Source of the DNA: Dendronalium phyllosphericum CENA369
GTDB taxonomy: Bacteria; Cyanobacteriota; Cyanobacteriia; Cyanobacteriales; Nostocaceae
DNA: 64,000 nt
Assembly (NCBI RefSeq): GCF_016056275.1
Contig: NZ_JAECZA010000299.1
Span: 1 to 64,000 of the forward strand
Direction of reading: 5' to 3'
Part shown: positions 1 to 10,112 of the stretch, one piece after another
Layout: each line of letters opens with the position of its first letter
How positions within the stretch are numbered: the stretch's first letter is position 1
Notes under the pieces: model-generated
Database searches by the model: none
What the model was told of the DNA's origin: nothing
Seen by the model: the letters and a program-made list of their open reading frames with translations, nothing else
Program-made: the position numbers and the translations under genes

Positions 1-360
1 ATTGAAGCCATGTTCAAAGATTGTAAAACTGGCGGTTACAATTTGGAAAGTTCTCAAGCTAATCCTGATAGACTTGTACGAATAATATTTTTAATTGCTT
101 TAGCTATGACCAGTGCTTGGTTACATGGACAAAGGACTAAATTTCAAAAACTTGATTCCTATATTTGTCGTAGTCAAGAAAAAAATAGAAATGAGAAACG
201 TCATAGTAATTTCTGGATAGGTTTATATGGTCAAAATTGGATAGTCGCTTGGCATGAGTGTCAAGCATGGGTCGAGGAACTGGTCGGTTTCAGTCGCAAT
301 AAGCAAGCATATTATCAGCGAGGTTTAAGGGCTATGAAGCTTATACAGCAAGCTCTTTAA
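1..360 (+). CDS. IS4-type transposase, C-terminal fragment (cut by window start)
   Basis: The reading frame is open from base 1 and ends at TAA 358-360. The start lies outside the window, so whether the gene is whole is unknown. Residues IEAMFKDCKTGGYNLE match the conserved block around the catalytic glutamate of IS4-type DDE transposases (E-x-x-F-x-D-x-K-S-G-G-Y-x-L-E), here with C-K-T in place of Y-K-S. The remaining ~100 residues are basic with one hydrophobic helix, as in the C-terminal tail of that family. Family assignment rests on this motif only. Confidence 0.75.
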   Translation: MEAMFKDCKTGGYNLESSQANPDRLVRIIFLIALAMTSAWLHGQRTKFQKLDSYICRSQEKNRNEKRHSNFWIGLYGQNWIVAWHECQAWVEELVGFSRNKQAYYQRGLRAMKLIQQAL

Positions 361-795
361 CTCGCTTGTCGCCCCTTGAACTGATTTATTTTAAAAACTA
401 TATTTACTTATAGTTATTCTTTATCGGTGAGATAGTTTTAAGCTAATGCACGTTAAAAAAGCATAACTACTCATGGTGGTCGTTGACTGTCAACAGTCTA
501 ATCGAGCAAAGCAAGGAAAGCTCCGCTTCCGGTCAATGTGCAATTTTTATGTGGAACAGCTTACAAATGATTTGGACTATCTCTAGTAAAGATAAATTAT
601 GGAGCGATAGAGAGGTAATTTTTTAGTAAATTAAATCCATGTTTTATGTTTTTTGTCAAGTTATTCGCTAAAAGGGCTAACACAAATAAAAACAGTTGAC
701 TGTTAATTTTCAGCAACTAACAATTACAATGGGGTATTTTTTTATTTGAAAGTCCCTTACTATTTTTGATTGCAACTCGGTATGGCATCGCGTTA
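361..795. other. Intergenic: presumed IS right flank and glycosyltransferase leader
   Basis: No ORF of note. A 13-bp palindrome (GTTGAC-T-GTCAAC, about 483-495) lies downstream of the transposase, and GTTGACTGTTAA recurs near 694. Either could belong to an IS end, but the left end of the element is outside the window, so the boundary cannot be placed. Confidence 0.4.
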
Positions 796-2538
796 ATGAA
801 AAACCGCTATCACCTACTGCTAATACTGCTATGGTTAGCTATTGGCACTGGTCTACGCTTTGTGCGTCTGGAATCTCTACCACCTTGGACTGATGAGTGT
901 GCAACGATAGTTTTTAGTTTGGGCAATAGTTTTCGCTCAGTACCACTGAATCAACTCATTAGTTCAGATGTGCTGCTACAGCCATTGCAAGCTATCTCCA
1001 CAGTTGGAATTAACGCAGTTATCGAGCATCTGTTAGATGAAAGTACGCATCCTCCAGTTTATTTTGTGCTATCCCATTTCTGGATGAAATTGTTTTCGCC
1101 TCCGGGGGAAGTCACCTCCATCTGGGTGGCGCGATCGCTAAGTGCTTTTTTTGGGGTAGTGTCAATTCCTGCGATGTTTGGCTTCGGCTATTTAACCTTT
1201 CGCTCCAAATTAGTAGGTCAAATGGCAGCAGCAATGATGGCTGTTTCGCCTTTCGCTGTTTTCCTGGCTAGAGAAGCGCGTCATTACACTCTGGTGATTT
1301 TGTTAATAATTGCTTCTCTATGTTGTTTTGTTAAAGCTATTCAGACTATCCATCGTCAGCAATCTCTACCTATCTGGGTGGTATTAGCTTGGGTAACGAT
1401 TAATAGTTTGGGGATAGCAACTCATTATTTTTTCGCCCTGACTTTGTGTGCACAAGGCTTTGTATTACTGTGGCAAATTTGGGTGCAAGCAAACCAAACT
1501 ACATTTGTCTATGTGCGAAATAATTGGTGGCGTATCTGGATAGTTGTCGTGGGTACTTTGATTGGATGTCTCGTTTGGATACCTGTCTTAAAAAGTATTC
1601 CTGGAAATGAACTCACAACTTGGGTTGCAAGTAGCAATCCTCATATTAGATGGTTAGAACCCATAGGGCGACTATTACTTTGGACTATGAGTATGCTGTT
1701 GCTGTTGCCTTCAGCAATTACAAACTTACCTCTAGCCATTGTAATTGTTTCTGGCGTGGTAACTTTGCTATTTCTGCTTTGGAGCCTGCCTCATCTCCTT
1801 TTTGGGCTAAAAATCCAGCAGCAACACCCTGATACTAATTTAGCGATTCAAATTTTCAGTGGGTATCTTGTAGGGGCGATCGCATTATGCCTTGGTTTCA
1901 CCTATGGTCTAAAAATGGATTTAACCTTAGCTGCTCGTTTCCAATTTGTCTGCGTACCGCCAATAATTTTGCTCTTGGGTGCTGCATTAGCAGGTCGTTG
2001 GAATCAAGTAAAAAATTTCAACCAACACAAACAAAAATTCTCGCTATTTGTAAATGGGAAAGTTGCGGTGAGTATCATTTTGTTGATGGCGGTGCTTGGC
2101 GGAGTGACAGTAGTCTGGAATCTGGGCTATCTGCAAAACCAACGCCCCGATCTTCTCGCTTCTCTCATCCAACGAGTTTCTCCACACAAAGTGCTGATTG
2201 CTACTACTCACCTGCACCACGGTCAAACTGGCAGAATGATGGGGTTAGCTTGGGAATTGCAAAATAGACCTGCCCAAGATTTGCAGTTTTTCTTAGCTCG
2301 TCAAGACTCAAAGACCAAAGACTATACCCAAGCCATACAAGTGTTTTCACAGCAACTCACTCAAATACCACGACCTCTAGACCTCTGGTTAGTCGAATTT
2401 CGTACTCAAATTGATTTGCAATCCCAGCAATGTTTTCCTGATACGCAATACGGTAAATCTGCTGGTGAATATAGTTACAAACTGTATCATTGTGCTGCTC
2501 AAAAAAGCGATACATCTCAAAGCAATATTTCAAGTTAA
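796..2538 (+). CDS. Membrane glycosyltransferase, GT39/ArnT-like (GT-C fold)
   Basis: About 580 residues with a dozen hydrophobic segments. The N-terminal PPWTDE motif follows the first membrane helix, as in the first periplasmic loop of GT-C enzymes, where the acidic residues are catalytic. A short soluble part closes the C-terminus. Such enzymes move sugars from polyprenyl-phosphate donors onto lipid or protein acceptors on the outer face of the plasma membrane; donor and acceptor cannot be told here. A TTG at 766 would add 10 residues. ATG 796 is preferred because it directly precedes the first membrane helix, although neither has a good ribosome-binding site. The gene stands alone, 63 bp before pheA. 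Confidence 0.75.
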   Translation: MKNRYHLLLILLWLAIGTGLRFVRLESLPPWTDECATIVFSLGNSFRSVPLNQLISSDVLLQPLQAISTVGINAVIEHLLDESTHPPVYFVLSHFWMKLFSPPGEVTSIWVARSLSAFFGVVSIPAMFGFGYLTFRSKLVGQMAAAMMAVSPFAVFLAREARHYTLVILLIIASLCCFVKAIQTIHRQQSLPIWVVLAWVTINSLGIATHYFFALTLCAQGFVLLWQIWVQANQTTFVYVRNNWWRIWIVVVGTLIGCLVWIPVLKSIPGNELTTWVASSNPHIRWLEPIGRLLLWTMSMLLLLPSAITNLPLAIVIVSGVVTLLFLLWSLPHLLFGLKIQQQHPDTNLAIQIFSGYLVGAIALCLGFTYGLKMDLTLAARFQFVCVPPIILLLGAALAGRWNQVKNFNQHKQKFSLFVNGKVAVSIILLMAVLGGVTVVWNLGYLQNQRPDLLASLIQRVSPHKVLIATTHLHHGQTGRMMGLAWELQNRPAQDLQFFLARQDSKTKDYTQAIQVFSQQLTQIPRPLDLWLVEFRTQIDLQSQQCFPDTQYGKSAGEYSYKLYHCAAQKSDTSQSNISS

Positions 2539-2601
2539 CAAAGGCTAGATTTGCCTAAGATATAGTCTAGAAATCTAATTAGATAACTTAGGGCACACTC
2601 T

Positions 2602-3480
2602 ATGACTATATCCATTGCTCATTTAGGGCCTCCTGGTACTTATACAGAACAAGCAGCTGTTTTTTATGTTAACTGGCTAGCTAAAAATATGGGAATTGAA
2701 GCTATCTTATGCCCATATCCCAGTATTGCCCAGTCACTCCAAGCCGTTGCTGTTGGAGACACTCAGTTGGCCGTTGTGCCTGTAGAAAATTCTCTTGAAG
2801 GTAGTGTCACCATGACAATGGATACCCTGTGGCAGTTGGATGAGTTGCAAATCCAGTTTGCTTTGGTCATGCCTATTGTTCATACATTAATTTCCTGTGC
2901 AACTAGTTTAGATAGCATTAAAACCGTTTATTCGCATCCGCAAGCTCTGGCTCAATGTCAGGGGTGGTTGCAGCAGTTTTTACCAAATGTGCAGGTGATT
3001 CCGAACAATTCTACAACTGAAGCACTACAAAAATTAGAACAAGACTGGACAATCGCTGCGATCGCATCTACTAGAGCAGCCCAACTCTATAACTTACCGA
3101 TATTAGCTAGTGGCATTAACGACTATCCAGAAAACTGTACTCGCTTTTGGGTGGTAAGTCAGCCAAAAACAAAGGCTGTTGAAGATATATCATCAACAGG
3201 CGCTAGCCATACTTCGCTAGCTTTCAGCGTACCTGCCAATGTCCCAGGAGCGCTGCTCAAACCCTTGCAAGTATTTGCTCAATTAGGAATTAATCTTAGC
3301 CGGATCGAATCTCGCCCTACAAAGCGATCGCTTGGAGAATACTTGTTTTTCATAGATGTAGAATCAAACGCGACTTCAGCAGAAATGCTATCTGCTTTAG
3401 CAGATTTAAAAAAGTATATTGAAGTTTTAAAAATCTTTGGCAGCTACAACATTTTGCCAATTACTGCTCTTGAGTTATGA
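2602..3480 (+). CDS. pheA: Prephenate dehydratase
   Basis: Converts prephenate to phenylpyruvate in phenylalanine synthesis (cytosol). The 292-residue protein has the usual mono-functional layout: a periplasmic-binding-like catalytic domain (about 1-185, LGPPGTYTEQAA at 8-19, VPVENSLEGSV at 59-69, catalytic TRF at 180-182) and a C-terminal ACT domain (about 203-285) with the phenylalanine-binding GALLK (216-220) and ESRP (236-239) motifs. Feedback inhibition by phenylalanine is therefore expected. No chorismate mutase domain is fused, unlike the enterobacterial P-protein. Start ATG 2602 gives the exact family N-terminus. Confidence 0.96.
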   Translation: MTISIAHLGPPGTYTEQAAVFYVNWLAKNMGIEAILCPYPSIAQSLQAVAVGDTQLAVVPVENSLEGSVTMTMDTLWQLDELQIQFALVMPIVHTLISCATSLDSIKTVYSHPQALAQCQGWLQQFLPNVQVIPNNSTTEALQKLEQDWTIAAIASTRAAQLYNLPILASGINDYPENCTRFWVVSQPKTKAVEDISSTGASHTSLAFSVPANVPGALLKPLQVFAQLGINLSRIESRPTKRSLGEYLFFIDVESNATSAEMLSALADLKKYIEVLKIFGSYNILPITALEL

Positions 3481-3595
3481 AGCCATAGTTACTAAATATT
3501 AGGACAGTGTTGATTGCTCAAAAGCTTGTAGACGCAAAGCAGATTCTTGCAGGCTAGTAACTAGATTTTTACTCAGCACTTTACCATAAGTCCAA

Positions 3596-3635
3596 AGTCA
3601 ATAGTCCACAATCCAAGATTTTTGGACTATTGACT
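3596..3635. terminator. 13-bp perfect hairpin between convergent pheA and LON-domain gene
   Basis: AGTCAATAGTCCA (3596-3608) pairs exactly with TGGACTATTGACT (3623-3635) across a 14-nt loop. It lies between the two gene ends and could serve both directions. There is no strong T-run, so it may be a repeat or a processing hairpin rather than a true intrinsic terminator. Confidence 0.5.
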
Positions 3636-3641
3636 ATTTAC

Positions 3642-4292
3642 TCATAACTTTTGATTAAAAGTATCTTTAAGAACAGAACGAGCTGCCAAATGATTGCGAG
3701 TAGAAGTCAAAATTTCTGCTTCTCGTTCTAGGCGAGCTACAGTATCTTGCATTTCTAGTAATGACTGCTGCTCTGCGGCTACACCATAAAGGTTGCTTGC
3801 CACCCAATAAGATAGTTCTGTGGGCAGATCGGGCAATTCCTCTGGTAGTTCAATGTTTTGTTCGGTTAACTTAGCAGAGAGGCGCACAACATCTCGTAGC
3901 AATTGTTCTACTTCGGTTGCTAAAGGGCGCAAATCTTTTGTAGGTGGATGATCTTCCAACCATTCCACCAAGCCAACGCGGTAGGGCTTTTCACGAACAT
4001 ACTCTAAAACACGAAACCTCTGCTGTCCCAAAGTCAACATTTTCATGCGGTCATCTGGCAGCCGTTGATGATGAATGATTTCTGCACAACATCCAACGTT
4101 CGCAATTGTACCTTTGACTGGATCGACCATCAACACTCCAAATCGGCGATCGCTTTCCAAAATCGTGTTCATCATGATTCGGTAGCGAAATTCAAAGATG
4201 TGTAGGGGTAATGGTCTGGTGGGGAACAGAACTACTTCAGGTAACGGGAACAGAGGTAGTTCGCGGACTGCAATTTTAGAAGAAAATGTCAT
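3642..4292 (-). CDS. Stand-alone LON substrate-binding (N-terminal) domain protein
   Basis: The 216 residues correspond to the N-terminal domain of Lon protease (ELPLFPLPEVVLFPTRPLPL, then HIFEFRYRIMM), with an acidic and helical second half. There is no AAA+ ATPase and no serine-lysine protease domain, so it cannot degrade protein by itself. Such single-domain proteins are common in cyanobacteria and plastids and are often annotated peptidase S16; role unknown, perhaps substrate binding or adaptor. Its start at 4292 lies about 100 bp past the str-operon terminator, so it probably has its own promoter. Confidence 0.9.
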   Translation of the reverse strand: MTFSSKIAVRELPLFPLPEVVLFPTRPLPLHIFEFRYRIMMNTILESDRRFGVLMVDPVKGTIANVGCCAEIIHHQRLPDDRMKMLTLGQQRFRVLEYVREKPYRVGLVEWLEDHPPTKDLRPLATEVEQLLRDVVRLSAKLTEQNIELPEELPDLPTELSYWVASNLYGVAAEQQSLLEMQDTVARLEREAEILTSTRNHLAARSVLKDTFNQKL

Positions 4293-4385
4293 TGTTACCT
4301 TAGTATAAATTTAATCTTTAAAATTTATTCTTCTCTGCTTTTCCCGTACTTTGTTTACATTCTATCATTTTGTTTCCCAGGCAAT

Positions 4386-4415
4386 AAAAAGCCCTGAAAG
4401 AAATTTATTCAGGGC
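4386..4415 (-). terminator. Intrinsic terminator of the str operon
   Basis: On the minus strand GCCCTGAA pairs with TTCAGGGC (plus 4391-4398 and 4408-4415), followed by TTTTTATTG. It lies about 85 bp after the rpsJ stop codon. The stem is perfect and the U-run immediate. Confidence 0.85.
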
Positions 4416-4440
4416 AAGGTAAATATCTATACTAAAAATG

Positions 4441-4467
4441 CCAGTTGTCAGTTGTCAGTTGTTTTTT
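4441..4467. repeat. Short tandem heptamer repeat (CAGTTGT)3
   Basis: Three successive CAGTTGT-type units followed by a T-run, in the rpsJ 3' region. Similar TCAGTTG/GTCAGTG arrays occur near 9738, 24483-24548 and 61670. These resemble the STRR heptamers of heterocystous cyanobacteria. Confidence 0.6.
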
Positions 4468-4500
4468 GCTATTAGCCACTGACTACTGACTACTAACAAT

Positions 4501-4818
4501 TTAAAGTTTGACTTCAATATCCACACCAGATGGTAGATCCAGTTTCATCAGAGCATCAATAGTTTTAGACGAAGGCTGATAAATGTCAATAATCCGGCGA
4601 TGGGTACGGGTTTCAAAATGTTCTCGTGAATCTTTATCTACGTGAGGCGATCGCAGCACGCAGTAGATTTTACGTTTTGTTGGTAAAGGAATCGGGCCTA
4701 TGGCTGTAGCGTTAGTCCGGTTAGCTGTGTCTACAATCTTCTCGCAAGATGTATCGAGTAGACGACGGTCAAAAGCTTGTAAACGAATTCTAATCTTCTG
4801 CTGCTGTAGAGTTGCCAT
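4501..4818 (-). CDS. rpsJ: 30S ribosomal protein S10
   Basis: A component of the 30S head; in some bacteria it also acts with NusB in antitermination. The 105 residues include the signature GPIPLPTKR and the C-terminal [11 protein letters not shown] typical of cyanobacterial and plastid S10. It is the last gene of rpsL-rpsG-fusA-tuf-rpsJ, the order usual in cyanobacteria, where S10 sits behind tuf rather than leading a separate S10 operon. A terminator-like hairpin lies between tuf and this gene. Confidence 0.97.
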   Translation of the reverse strand: MATLQQQKIRIRLQAFDRRLLDTSCEKIVDTANRTNATAIGPIPLPTKRKIYCVLRSPHVDKDSREHFETRTHRRIIDIYQPSSKTIDALMKLDLPSGVDIEVKL

Positions 4819-4913
4819 CTTTAATTTTCCAGGTTCTGAGTTTTGAAGGGAGTGGGAGTTAGAAGGAATAAAATTGCTCTGCTAGTTCCTACTCACTTGA
4901 ATTTAAGGAAGAG

Positions 4914-4950
4914 AAAAAAGCAGAGAGGCTTTTTACTTTACCATCTCTGC
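4914..4950 (-). terminator. Terminator or attenuator between tuf and rpsJ
   Basis: On the minus strand GCAGAGA and TCTCTGC (plus 4944-4950 and 4920-4926) form a stem, directly followed by TTTTTTCTC (complement of 4914-4919). It lies about 27 bp after the tuf stop codon and before rpsJ, so it may set a lower level for rpsJ than for tuf. Confidence 0.75.
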
Positions 4951-4976
4951 TCCTTTGTGATTAAGGCAAAAAGGTG

Positions 4977-6206
4977 CTATTTGAGGATTTTGGAGACGAC
5001 TCCAGCACCAATGGTGCGACCACCTTCACGAATAGCGAAACGCATTCCTTGCTCAATTGCGATCGGGTTGATCAGTTCTACAGTCATTTTGATGCGATCG
5101 CCTGGCATCACCATTTCTGCTTCGCCACCTTCATCAGTGGTGAAAGCTCTGATTGTACCAGTTACATCAGTTGTTCGCACGTAGAACTGGGGACGGTATC
5201 CAGCAAAAAATGGAGTTTTCCGACCACCTTCTTTTTCTGTGAGAACGTAAACTTCACCTTCAAATTGAGTGTGAGGCTTAATTGAACCTGGTTTAGCTAG
5301 CACCATACCCCGTTCAATATCAGTCTTCTGGATACCCCGAAGTAATACCCCGGCGTTATCCCCAGCCATACCCTCATCAAGACTCTTCTTGAACATCTCG
5401 ATACCAGTAACAGTCGTGCTGCGATTGTCTCTAATACCAACGAGTTCAACGTTATCGCCGACTTTGACTTTACCGCGCTCAATCCGACCGGTGGCAACTG
5501 TACCACGACCTGTGATGGAGAAAACGTCTTCAACAGCCATGAGGAAGGGCTTATCTATATCGCGTTCGGGGTCGGGAATGTAGGAATCCACAGCATCCAT
5601 GAGTGAGTAGATTTTGTCTACCCATGGATTCTCTCCGCGTTGGGTCTTAGGATTCTTGGTCATTGCTTCGAGAGCTTGCAAGCCCGAACCTCTGACGATG
5701 GGAATATCGTCCCCATCAAATTCATATTCAGTTAACAGTTCTCGCAGTTCTAGTTCTACTAGTTCCAGCAGTTCGTCGTCTTCCATCATGTCTTCTTTAT
5801 TTAAGAAGACTACTAGTTTAGGAACGCCCACCTGTTTTGCTAGCAGAATGTGTTCGCGGGTTTGGGGCATAGGACCATCGGTAGCAGCAACTACGAGGAT
5901 AGCTCCATCCATTTGGGCAGCACCGGTGATCATGTTCTTCACATAGTCAGCGTGTCCGGGGCAGTCTACGTGAGCATAGTGCCGATTAGCAGTTTCATAC
6001 TCAACGTGAGCGGTGTTAATGGTAATACCCCGCGCCTTTTCTTCTGGGGCGTTGTCGATTTGATCGTAACCCTTAGCCACAGCTTGACCTAGAGCCGCTA
6101 AGGTCATGGTGATAGCTGCTGTTAAAGTTGTTTTACCGTGGTCAACGTGGCCAATCGTACCAATGTTAACGTGGGGTTTAGTTCTTTCAAACTTTGCGCG
6201 TGCCAT
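4977..6206 (-). CDS. tuf: Translation elongation factor Tu
   Basis: GTPase that brings aminoacyl-tRNA to the ribosome. The 409 residues carry G1 GHVDHGKT (19-26), G3 DCPGHADY, G4 NKED and then domains 2 and 3 at full length. The cyanobacterial/plastid-type insertion in the G domain ([18 protein letters not shown] region) explains the length above the E. coli 394. It is followed by a terminator-like hairpin and preceded by fusA 22 bp upstream. Confidence 0.98.
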   Translation of the reverse strand: MARAKFERTKPHVNIGTIGHVDHGKTTLTAAITMTLAALGQAVAKGYDQIDNAPEEKARGITINTAHVEYETANRHYAHVDCPGHADYVKNMITGAAQMDGAILVVAATDGPMPQTREHILLAKQVGVPKLVVFLNKEDMMEDDELLELVELELRELLTEYEFDGDDIPIVRGSGLQALEAMTKNPKTQRGENPWVDKIYSLMDAVDSYIPDPERDIDKPFLMAVEDVFSITGRGTVATGRIERGKVKVGDNVELVGIRDNRSTTVTGIEMFKKSLDEGMAGDNAGVLLRGIQKTDIERGMVLAKPGSIKPHTQFEGEVYVLTEKEGGRKTPFFAGYRPQFYVRTTDVTGTIRAFTTDEGGEAEMVMPGDRIKMTVELINPIAIEQGMRFAIREGGRTIGAGVVSKILK

Positions 6207-6228
6207 GAATGCTCGTTTCCTTTTTTAA

Positions 6229-8307
6229 TTAAGCGTTCCCTTTGCTTTTTGCAATGATTGCCTCAGCCACGTTGCGAGGCACTTCTTCGTAGTGGCTAAA
6301 CTCCATTGAGAAGATGCCCCGACCTTGGGTCTTCGACCGGATATCGGTGGCATAGCCAAACATTTCTGCCAGTGGGACTTTAGCTGTCACTTTAGCAATG
6401 CTCTGTTCAGATCCCATACCCTCAATTTGTCCGCGACGGGAATTGAGATCGCCCATAACATCCCCTAGGAAGTTTTCGGGAACCTCAACCTCAACTTTCA
6501 TCATCGGTTCTAAGAGTACGGGCGAGGCTTTCATAACAGCCTCTTTCATCGCCATAGAGCCGGCGATTTTGAAAGCCATTTCCGAAGAGTCTACATCGTG
6601 GTAAGAGCCATCGACCAATGTCGCTTTGACATCAATTAGCGGATATCCGGCTAAAACACCAGATTCGCAGCTTTCTTTCATTCCCTGTTCTGCGGGATTT
6701 ATGTACTCTTTAGGTACAACACCACCAACAATTTTGGAGACGAATTCAAAACCAGTACCAGGTTCTCCTGGTTCCAAATCGATCACAACATGACCGTATT
6801 GGCCTTTACCACCACTTTGGCGGATAAACTTACCTTCAATTCTGGTAACGTGTTTGCGAATCGTTTCGCGGTAAGCTACTTGCGGTGCACCGACATTCGC
6901 TTCTACTTTAAATTCGCGTAACATCCGGTCTACCAGAATTTCTAGATGTAGCTCTCCCATGCCAGCAATGACTGTTTGGTTAGTTTCGGGATCGACGCTA
7001 ACGCGGAAGGTTGGGTCTTCTTCTGAGAGGGATTGCAGAGCTTTGGATAGCTTATCCATGTCGTTCTTGGTTTTGGGTTCAACCGCCACCGAGATTACAG
7101 GCTCAGGGATGAATAGAGACTCCAGAATCACTGGCGAACCTTCATCACAAAGGGTGTCACCTGTTAAGGTGTCTTTTAATCCTAAAGCGGCTCCCAAATC
7201 ACCTGCTCGCAGTTCTTCCACATCGAGGCGTTCGTCTGCTTTTAAAACTACCAAACGGGAAATCCGTTCTTTCTTATTCTTAGTAGCGTTGAGAACGTAG
7301 CTACCTTTTTTCAGAATGCCAGAATAAACGCGAACGAATGTCAAGCGACCGTAGGGATCGGCCATAATTTTGAATGCCAAAGCTGATAGAGGTTCGGTGT
7401 CATCAGCCCGACGCTCAACAGTTTCGCCATTTGGTAGCGCACCTTGAATTGGTGGTACTTCGGTTGGTGCTGGCAGGTAGTCTACAACTGCATCCAGCAT
7501 CAACTGCACGCCTTTGTTTTTGAATGCTGAACCGCAAAGTACTGGCACAATAGTGCCTGCAATAGTGCCTTTACGTAGGGCAGTAACTATTTCATCTTCT
7601 GTAAGTTCTTCGCCCTCGAAGTACTTATTCATTAGATTGTCATCTGTTTCTGCCACAGCTTCTATAAGTTTGCTGCGGTATTCTTCAGCTTGCTCTTGCA
7701 ATTCTGCTGGAATATCTGTTTCTTGAATATCGGTTCCTTGGTCGTTGGCGTATAGGTATGCACGCTTCCGTACTAAGTCAACGATACCTTTGAAGTCATT
7801 TTCACTACCAATTGGCAATTGAATAGCAATGGCGTTGGCACGCAGGCGATCGCGCATTTGCTCGTGAACTCGATAAAAGTTCGCTCCTGTGCGATCCATT
7901 TTGTTGATAAAGGCGATCCGCGGCACTTTGTAGCGGTCTGCTTGCCGCCACACAGTTTCTGACTGCGGTTGCACGCCACCCACAGAACAAAATACTGCGA
8001 TTACACCATCCAACACGCGCATCGAACGTTCGACTTCAATGGTAAAGTCAACGTGACCTGGAGTATCGATAATGTTAATTTGATGATCTTTCCAACTGGT
8101 AGTAATAGCAGCAGCAGTAATGGTAATTCCCCGCTCCCGCTCCTGATCCATCCAGTCTGTTACGGCAGTTCCTTCGTGAACCTCACCAATTTTATGAATT
8201 ATCCCAGAGTAAAATAATATTCTCTCTGTTGTTGTTGTCTTGCCCGCATCTATATGCGCCGCAATACCGATATTGCGTACTTTCTCTAGCGGGATCGTAC
8301 GTGCCAC
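6229..8307 (-). CDS. fusA: Translation elongation factor G
   Basis: Ribosomal translocase GTPase. The 692 residues match the usual length, with G1 AHIDAGKT (17-24), [12 protein letters not shown], and domains II-V ending in the conserved [11 protein letters not shown] and [10 protein letters not shown] stretches. It is placed between rpsG and tuf in the str operon. The 140-bp gap to rpsG carries two copies of a 14-bp repeat. Confidence 0.98.
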   Translation of the reverse strand: MARTIPLEKVRNIGIAAHIDAGKTTTTERILFYSGIIHKIGEVHEGTAVTDWMDQERERGITITAAAITTSWKDHQINIIDTPGHVDFTIEVERSMRVLDGVIAVFCSVGGVQPQSETVWRQADRYKVPRIAFINKMDRTGANFYRVHEQMRDRLRANAIAIQLPIGSENDFKGIVDLVRKRAYLYANDQGTDIQETDIPAELQEQAEEYRSKLIEAVAETDDNLMNKYFEGEELTEDEIVTALRKGTIAGTIVPVLCGSAFKNKGVQLMLDAVVDYLPAPTEVPPIQGALPNGETVERRADDTEPLSALAFKIMADPYGRLTFVRVYSGILKKGSYVLNATKNKKERISRLVVLKADERLDVEELRAGDLGAALGLKDTLTGDTLCDEGSPVILESLFIPEPVISVAVEPKTKNDMDKLSKALQSLSEEDPTFRVSVDPETNQTVIAGMGELHLEILVDRMLREFKVEANVGAPQVAYRETIRKHVTRIEGKFIRQSGGKGQYGHVVIDLEPGEPGTGFEFVSKIVGGVVPKEYINPAEQGMKESCESGVLAGYPLIDVKATLVDGSYHDVDSSEMAFKIAGSMAMKEAVMKASPVLLEPMMKVEVEVPENFLGDVMGDLNSRRGQIEGMGSEQSIAKVTAKVPLAEMFGYATDIRSKTQGRGIFSMEFSHYEEVPRNVAEAIIAKSKGNA

Positions 8308-8405
8308 AATAGCCTCCTATAGTTTTTGCCTCATGATATCTTGTATATTACTCTTTGTTAAGATTCTATACTCTACGGAAAACCGTCTTTAATTTTTGTA
8401 ATTTC

Positions 8406-8441
8406 ACGATATATCGCTTGGAAAGTTACGATATATCGCTT
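8406..8441. repeat. Pair of 14-bp direct repeats containing CGATATATCG palindromes
   Basis: ACGATATATCGCTT occurs at 8406-8419 and again at 8428-8441, just after the rpsG stop codon. Each copy contains the palindrome CGATATATCG, so the two can also pair with each other as a hairpin in the rpsG-fusA transcript. Confidence 0.7.
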
Positions 8442-8447
8442 CTTTAC

Positions 8448-8918
8448 TTAGTAACGATAGTGTGCGAAGGCTTTGTTAGCTTCCGCCATCCGATGTGTTT
8501 CTTCTCGCTTGCGAATTGCGTTCCCGGTTTCGTTGGCTGCATCAAGTAACTCGTTAGCTAATTTGCTTGCCATCGTTCTACCGGGTCTAGACCTGGAAAA
8601 TTGTACCAGCCAACGTAATGCAAGAGTAGTACCCCGTTCCGAACGCACTTCCATCGGTACTTGATAAGTTGCTCCACCAACTCGGCGAGCTTTCACTTCT
8701 ACTAAAGGCGTTGCATTTCGCACTGCTCTTTCAAAAGTTTCTATAGCAGGATTACCTGTGCGTTCTTCAATGCTTTTCAAGGCATCATAGACAATACGTG
8801 CTGACAGGGATTTCTTCCCATGACGCATAATCCGCCTGATGATCATACTCACAAGACGACTGTTATATACTGAGTCAGGCGGGACTGGGCGCCTTTGAAT
8901 AACACCACGACGAGACAT
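8448..8918 (-). CDS. rpsG: 30S ribosomal protein S7
   Basis: Primary assembly protein of the 30S head. The 156 residues include the S7 signature around [20 protein letters not shown] and the [10 protein letters not shown] stretch. It lies between rpsL (357 bp upstream) and fusA (140 bp downstream). S7 is the autoregulator of the str operon in E. coli; nothing in this sequence shows whether that applies here. Confidence 0.98.
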   Translation of the reverse strand: MSRRGVIQRRPVPPDSVYNSRLVSMIIRRIMRHGKKSLSARIVYDALKSIEERTGNPAIETFERAVRNATPLVEVKARRVGGATYQVPMEVRSERGTTLALRWLVQFSRSRPGRTMASKLANELLDAANETGNAIRKREETHRMAEANKAFAHYRY

Positions 8919-9275
8919 ACTTCAACCTTTAATTCGGATTTGGCAACGAAATTATATGCTATCAGACACTGGATTCTAAGCGGCAACAGCCTCCGCTTAG
9001 AGTTAACTTAATTTTTTCTACGGTTGCAGCGAGGCTAACCTACTAACTTGCTGCCCACAATTTAGACATACAAGGCAACAACATTAAAAACCTTAATATC
9101 TGGATTGAAATGCTGCCGTTACTTCTAGGATGCTACTTGAAATTACCTAGACTTGCTCGCCCTCTCAAGGGTGTAGCTTAATTTCTTGAAAAAGCCAGCA
9201 CAGCTTGTTTTTCTGTTCTTCGGCACTTCTGGAGGAGACGGTTAATCGCATCAAACACGATTAATCGCCTCTGCT
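8919..9275 (-). other. Long rpsL-rpsG spacer with hairpin
   Basis: 357 bp with no ORF, long for an operon spacer. On the minus strand a 14-bp imperfect stem (plus 9235-9248 with 9258-9271; one G-U pair, one mismatch, 9-nt loop) lies just past the rpsL stop codon. No T-run follows, so RNA processing or attenuation is more likely than termination. The rest shows nothing. Confidence 0.55.
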
Positions 9276-9662
9276 CTATTTTTTAGCCGCTTCTTTCGGG
9301 CGCTTAGTTCCATATTTGGAACGACCTTGTTTGCGATCTTTAACTCCCGCTGTATCCAAGGTGCCACGGATAATGTGATATCTTACGCCTGGCAAATCCT
9401 TAACCCGACCGCCACGGATCATCACCACAGAATGCTCTTGCAAGTTGTGACCAATTCCTGGGATGTAAGCTGTAACTTCAAATCCAGAAGTAAGTCTTAC
9501 CCTTGCTACTTTGCGGAGAGCTGAGTTAGGCTTTTTAGGTGTAGTTGTGTATACTCTTGTACAAACACCCCGACGTTGTGGGCATTGCTTCAGAGCTGGG
9601 GACTTGGTTTTCTGACGCGCTTTTTCGCGTTCATTACGTATGAGTTGCTGTATTGTTGGCAT
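9276..9662 (-). CDS. rpsL: 30S ribosomal protein S12
   Basis: Decoding-centre protein. The 128 residues contain the S12 core [27 protein letters not shown] and [10 protein letters not shown], and the basic C-terminal tail SKYGTKRPK. The lysines linked to streptomycin sensitivity (KPNS and GRVKDLPG contexts) are wild type. It is the first gene of the str operon; the promoter should lie in 9663-9794. Confidence 0.98.
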   Translation of the reverse strand: MPTIQQLIRNEREKARQKTKSPALKQCPQRRGVCTRVYTTTPKKPNSALRKVARVRLTSGFEVTAYIPGIGHNLQEHSVVMIRGGRVKDLPGVRYHIIRGTLDTAGVKDRKQGRSKYGTKRPKEAAKK

Positions 9663-9794
9663 GAGTCACAGCGCGTGAAGCTGCTTAGAGGTCTAAGTTT
9701 TAACAAATCCTGATTATAGCTTTTTTCATGGTTTTATGTCAATTGTCAGTTGTCAGGAGTTTTTTATCAGTGGTAAAAAACTCCTGACTATTGA

Positions 9795-10112
9795 CTAAAT
9801 AGAGAAGGAATTACCACAACCACAGGTAGCGATCGCCTGGGGGTTATGGAAGCGAAAACCTCCGCCCATCAAATCTTCTGAATAATCTAACGCCAAACCG
9901 TGAATGTGATTTAAGCTTTCGGCATCTACGACTACTTGAATGCCGTTCAACTCAAGCAAGCGATCGCCAACCTCTACCGCTTCATCAAAAGACATATCAT
10001 AAAACCAACCCGAACAACCACCGGGTTTAACTGCTAATCTAAACAAGGCATGTGGCTGCTTTAACTTTAATCGCCCTATTTCAATTGCGGCTGCTGGACT
10101 CAAATGAATCAT
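9795..10112 (-). CDS. IscA/HesB-family Fe-S cluster assembly protein
   Basis: A-type carrier that holds or delivers Fe-S clusters in the cytosol. The 105 residues have the three conserved cysteines: C33 in GGCSGW and C97/C99 in the C-terminal CGCG. The N-terminal MIHLSPAAA start is typical. No suf or nif gene is nearby, so it is not the nif-linked HesB by context; SufA/ErpA-like is the likely subgroup. It reads in the same direction as rpsL from a site 132 bp beyond rpsL, so it is probably a separate unit. Confidence 0.92.
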   Translation of the reverse strand: MIHLSPAAAIEIGRLKLKQPHALFRLAVKPGGCSGWFYDMSFDEAVEVGDRLLELNGIQVVVDAESLNHIHGLALDYSEDLMGGGFRFHNPQAIATCGCGNSFSI

